Source of the DNA: Flavobacterium reichenbachii
GTDB taxonomy: Bacteria > Bacteroidota > Bacteroidia > Flavobacteriales > Flavobacteriaceae
DNA length: 34,392 nucleotides
NCBI RefSeq assembly: GCF_002217435.1
Contig: NZ_MUHF01000013.1
Coordinates: forward strand, 1 to 34,392
Reading direction: 5' to 3'
Below the pieces are notes generated by a model. That model was not told where the DNA came from, made no database searches, and saw only the letters and a program-made list of their open reading frames with translations. The position numbers were made by a program, and so were the translations under genes. Of this stretch, positions 31,945 to 34,392 are shown one piece after another (the first letter of the stretch is position 1; every line of letters starts with the position of its first letter).

Positions 31945-32024
31945 TTTCTTTTTAGGTTTGAAAATTAATAAGAGTATCGAAAATTTAATTGATCATAAGT
32001 AAAAAATAATAAAATGAATACTAA

Positions 32025-32960
32025 ATGTCAATAACAATAGGAGTAGATGTTGGAGGTAGTCACATTAGCAGTGCTGCTGTAAATAGCGAAGATTTTGTGA
32101 TAATTCCGGGAACATATTTTAGCGGTTCTGTAGATAGTAAAGCATCTAAAGAAGTCATCATAAAAAAATGGGCTGAAATAATTAATCAAACAATTCAAAT
32201 TGTCCAGAAAACATATTCTTTGACAGAAACAATCGGAATTGCTTTTTCGATGCCAGGTCCATTTCAATATGAAACCGGAATAGCAATGTTTAAAGGAAAT
32301 GATAAATACGAGTCCTTATATAATGTTTCGATTTCAGAAGAACTTACAAAATACATAAGTGCCAAAAATGTGAGCTTTAGGTTTCTAAATGATGCGAGCT
32401 GTTTTGGAGTTGGAGGTTCGCTAAAACCAGAATCGGTACTTTACAGTAAAGTTATTGCCATTACTTTGGGAACTGGTTTTGGCGCCGCATTTTTAGATAA
32501 CAAATTACCTCTTACACAAGGAGATACAATACCGCATAATGGCTGTCTATGGGATAAACCTTTTAAGGAAGGAATTGCAGACAACTATTTTTCTACACGC
32601 TGGTTTTCTAACCAATACGAAAACAGTACAGGAAATAAATTGACAGATGGCGTAAAGGAAATAGCAGGAATCGAAAATAGTGAGACAGCCAGAATATTCG
32701 ATGATTTTGCCTGTAATCTGACTGAGTTTTTAGCCCCGTGTATAGTAAAATTTGATGCAGATCTGCTTATTATCGGCGGTAATATTGCCAAGTCAAATCA
32801 TTTATTTCTATCTAAACTGCAGCAAAATTTAAAAAATAAAAATATAGATATTTCAATCTCTATAATAGAAAACACAGAGCAGACCAGTATTTTAGGTTCA
32901 AGTTATTTATACAATGAATCTTTTTGGGAAAGAATTAAAGCAGAACTTCCTTATTTTTAG
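32025..32960 (+). CDS. ROK-family protein (sugar kinase-like)
   Basis: This 311-aa protein has the ASKHA phosphate-binding start GVDVGGSHISSA, a FLNDASCFGVGG segment with the catalytic Asp, and ALTLGTGFGAAF (seen as VIAITLGTGFGAAFLDNKL), the second phosphate loop. ROK proteins phosphorylate glucose, mannose, fructose or N-acetylated sugars. The zinc-binding CxCGxxGC motif of most ROK kinases is missing; the corresponding region reads HNGCLWDKPFKEG. It could be a zinc-free relative. No N-terminal HTH, so it is not a NagC-type repressor. Followed after about 100 nt by a LacI regulator, with a shared operator type on either side. The substrate cannot be deduced. Confidence 0.75.
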   Translation: MSITIGVDVGGSHISSAAVNSEDFVIIPGTYFSGSVDSKASKEVIIKKWAEIINQTIQIVQKTYSLTETIGIAFSMPGPFQYETGIAMFKGNDKYESLYNVSISEELTKYISAKNVSFRFLNDASCFGVGGSLKPESVLYSKVIAITLGTGFGAAFLDNKLPLTQGDTIPHNGCLWDKPFKEGIADNYFSTRWFSNQYENSTGNKLTDGVKEIAGIENSETARIFDDFACNLTEFLAPCIVKFDADLLIIGGNIAKSNHLFLSKLQQNLKNKNIDISISIIENTEQTSILGSSYLYNESFWERIKAELPYF

Positions 32961-33032
32961 AAAAAGGAATGCTGTAATTTAAACATTAAATAGTTAGATT
33001 TCTATGTTAATTTACATCAATAATAACTTTAC

Positions 33033-33047
33033 TATATTTGATCAAAT
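33033..33047 (+). promoter_or_regulatory. Promoter of the LacI gene with overlapping palindrome
   Basis: A perfect -7 box TATATTTG (33033-33040) lies about 25 nt before the LacI start and is overlapped by a 12-bp palindrome, ATTTGATCAAAT (33036-33047). No clear -33 TTG was found. Confidence 0.45.
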
Positions 33048-33064
33048 TTTGATTTTAAATTAAT

Positions 33065-34090
33065 ATGAAGAAAAAACCTGTCTCTATTAGGAATATTGCA
33101 GATGAATTGAAGATATCTGTAACTACAGTATCTTTTGTTTTGAATGGTAAAGCAAAAGAAAAACACATTTCTAAGGAGCTTACAAAAAAGGTTTTAGATT
33201 ATGCAAAATTAATAAATTACAGGCCTAACCAAATTGCTCAAAGTCTTCGAACCGGGAAATCTAAAATTTTGGTTTTTATGGTAGAGGATATTTCAAACAA
33301 CTTCTTCTCTAAATTGGCCAGAATTTTTGAGGATATCGCCTATGAAAAAGGATATAAAGTTATTTTCTGCAGTAACGAGAACGACGATGAAAAATCGAAT
33401 GAGTTAATTACCTTATTTAATTTCAGACAAGTAGATGGTTTTATTATAGTGCCTTCTCCCGGAATTAAAGAAACGATCGAAAACTTAATAAAAGATAACA
33501 TTCCTGTAGTTTTACTAGACAGGATTTTTGATGGTTTAGAGTGCAGCAGTGTCGTTATTGATAATGAACAAGCATCTTTTGATGCCACACAGCACTTAAT
33601 TGAAAGCAAGTTTAAAAATATTGGTTTTATTACAACCGCTTCAGACCAGAGCCAGATGCACGGGCGTTTGGTAGGATATGAAAAAGCAGCAATAAAAAAT
33701 GGTCTAAAACCCAATACGCTTCAAATTCCTTTTAATGAGATTGTAAAAGGAAAAGGGAAGGAGTATATTAAAAACTTCGTAGACCAGCACCACGATTTAG
33801 ATGCCGTATTTTTTTCAACTAATTATCTTGCACAAAGCGGACTCGAAGTTTTAAAAGAAAAAAATCCGCAGTTGATTAAGGATTTAGGAATCATTGCATT
33901 TGATGATAATGATATGTTTAAAATTTACGATCCAATGATTACGTCTGTTGCGCAGCCAATGATAGAAATTAGTACTAAATTAATGGAAGTGCTGCTCCCG
34001 CTTTTAAAAAAGAAAGATGCATCAGAAATCCATCAAAAAGTCGTTTTAAAGACAGAATTAATAATTAGGGAATCTTCGCTGGCAAAATAA
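33065..34090 (+). CDS. LacI/GalR-family transcriptional regulator
   Basis: This 341-aa protein has the LacI N-terminal helix-turn-helix and hinge (SIRNIADELKISVTTVSFVL, NYRPNQIAQSLRTGKS), then a periplasmic-binding-protein-like effector domain with the usual motifs (VFMVEDISNNFFSKLARIFE, DGFIIVPS, PVVLLDRIF, LGIIAFDDNDMF). Length is normal. In Bacteroidetes such regulators often control sugar uptake and degradation genes nearby. The two identical 18-bp palindromes at 31615 and 34375 are of the size and symmetry this family binds, the second at the window's right edge, where the regulated unit probably begins. It follows the ROK gene and may respond to its substrate. Confidence 0.9.
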   Translation: MKKKPVSIRNIADELKISVTTVSFVLNGKAKEKHISKELTKKVLDYAKLINYRPNQIAQSLRTGKSKILVFMVEDISNNFFSKLARIFEDIAYEKGYKVIFCSNENDDEKSNELITLFNFRQVDGFIIVPSPGIKETIENLIKDNIPVVLLDRIFDGLECSSVVIDNEQASFDATQHLIESKFKNIGFITTASDQSQMHGRLVGYEKAAIKNGLKPNTLQIPFNEIVKGKGKEYIKNFVDQHHDLDAVFFSTNYLAQSGLEVLKEKNPQLIKDLGIIAFDDNDMFKIYDPMITSVAQPMIEISTKLMEVLLPLLKKKDASEIHQKVVLKTELIIRESSLAK

Positions 34091-34135
34091 TTTCCTGCCT
34101 TACTTTTTAAGAAAAAAAACAAAACTTTACTTCTG

Positions 34136-34178
34136 AAAAATCTGAGTGTCAATTGTATAAATTGATTCTCAGATTTTT
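34136..34178 (+). terminator. Terminator after the LacI gene
   Basis: Perfect 11-bp stem AAAAATCTGAG / CTCAGATTTTT (34136-34146 with 34168-34178), with inner AAT/ATT pairing, followed by a T-run. It closes the ROK/LacI transcript. Confidence 0.8.
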
Positions 34179-34374
34179 TTTTGTCTTTTTTAGTCCAAAA
34201 AAGAACTTTTCTGTAGTTATTAATTTTTAGATTTTTTTATGATTTTTTAATTTAGGTCGAAAATATAACGTTTTCGTAGAATTTTATTGAGTATAATTTA
34301 ATAATTGATCTCAAATAAATGCATTTCTTATAAAATTAACATTAAAATTACATTAAGTAAAATAAATTTTTTTT

Positions 34375-34392
34375 TACTAAAACGTTTTAGTA
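34375..34392. promoter_or_regulatory. LacI-type operator, second identical copy
   Basis: The 18-bp palindrome TACTAAAACGTTTTAGTA ends exactly at the right edge of the window and is identical to that at 31615-31632. A run of T precedes it. The regulated promoter and gene must lie just beyond the window. Confidence 0.75.

Overview
The window looks like chromosomal DNA of a Flavobacterium-type Bacteroidetes. It is AT-rich, its promoters fit the TTG / TAnnTTTG consensus of that phylum, and Shine-Dalgarno sequences are mostly not obvious. It also carries Bacteroidetes-type families (DUF2586-like sheath, DUF6046-like baseplate protein, SPII lipoproteins). No rRNA, tRNA, CRISPR array or insertion sequence was seen.

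Positions 1-24.3 kb hold a contractile phage-tail-like cluster with no capsid, portal, terminase, integrase or replication genes. On the minus strand it has two fibres with a shared anchor (382 and 807 aa), a small holin-like protein, a 65-aa protein, an assembly-chaperone-like protein, a DUF6046-like protein, the hub, the spike, a frameshifted small gene, a tail-terminator-like protein, a 59-aa helix-turn-helix-like protein, sheath, tube and a second chaperone-like protein. Two likely payloads are attached. One is a 785-aa polymorphic toxin with a C-terminal AHH/HNH nuclease, followed by an Imm11-like immunity gene. The other is a 1307-aa protein without a signal peptide that ends in a GH19 muramidase/chitinase-like domain and a Cys/His peptidase, followed by a lipoprotein that is probably its periplasmic immunity protein. 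No convincing tape measure or wedge protein was found; the nuclease toxin sits where a tape measure is usually encoded.

The main discovery is regulatory. A 12-bp motif, TACTGAAACTAC or close variants, occurs five times, each time 44 or 45 nt upstream of a TAnnTTTG-like box and pointing at a tail or payload transcription unit: terminator/HTH, sheath-tube-toxin, 65aa-hub-spike, fibres, and the GH19 effector. At 19.25-19.39 kb two copies form an inverted repeat serving divergent promoters. This implies one dedicated activator for the whole cluster. A LexA/CI-like S24 repressor at 7.5 kb sits divergently from the unit encoding the 59-aa HTH-like protein, and a palindrome overlaps that promoter. 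A simple hypothesis is a two-step switch: damage inactivates the repressor, the HTH protein is made, and all five promoters fire. A decayed second copy of the repressor lies at 10.75-10.91 kb, on the far side of three exported-protein genes.

Positions 24.4-34.4 kb are ordinary chromosome: a lone response regulator, an exported protein, a four-gene minus-strand cluster (glycosyltransferase, UDP-galactopyranose mutase, GH1-like glycosidase, cytidylyltransferase-like protein), a divergent Fur-family regulator facing an HMA-like protein and a thioredoxin-reductase-like flavoprotein, and a ROK-family protein with a LacI regulator, flanked by two identical 18-bp LacI-type operators.
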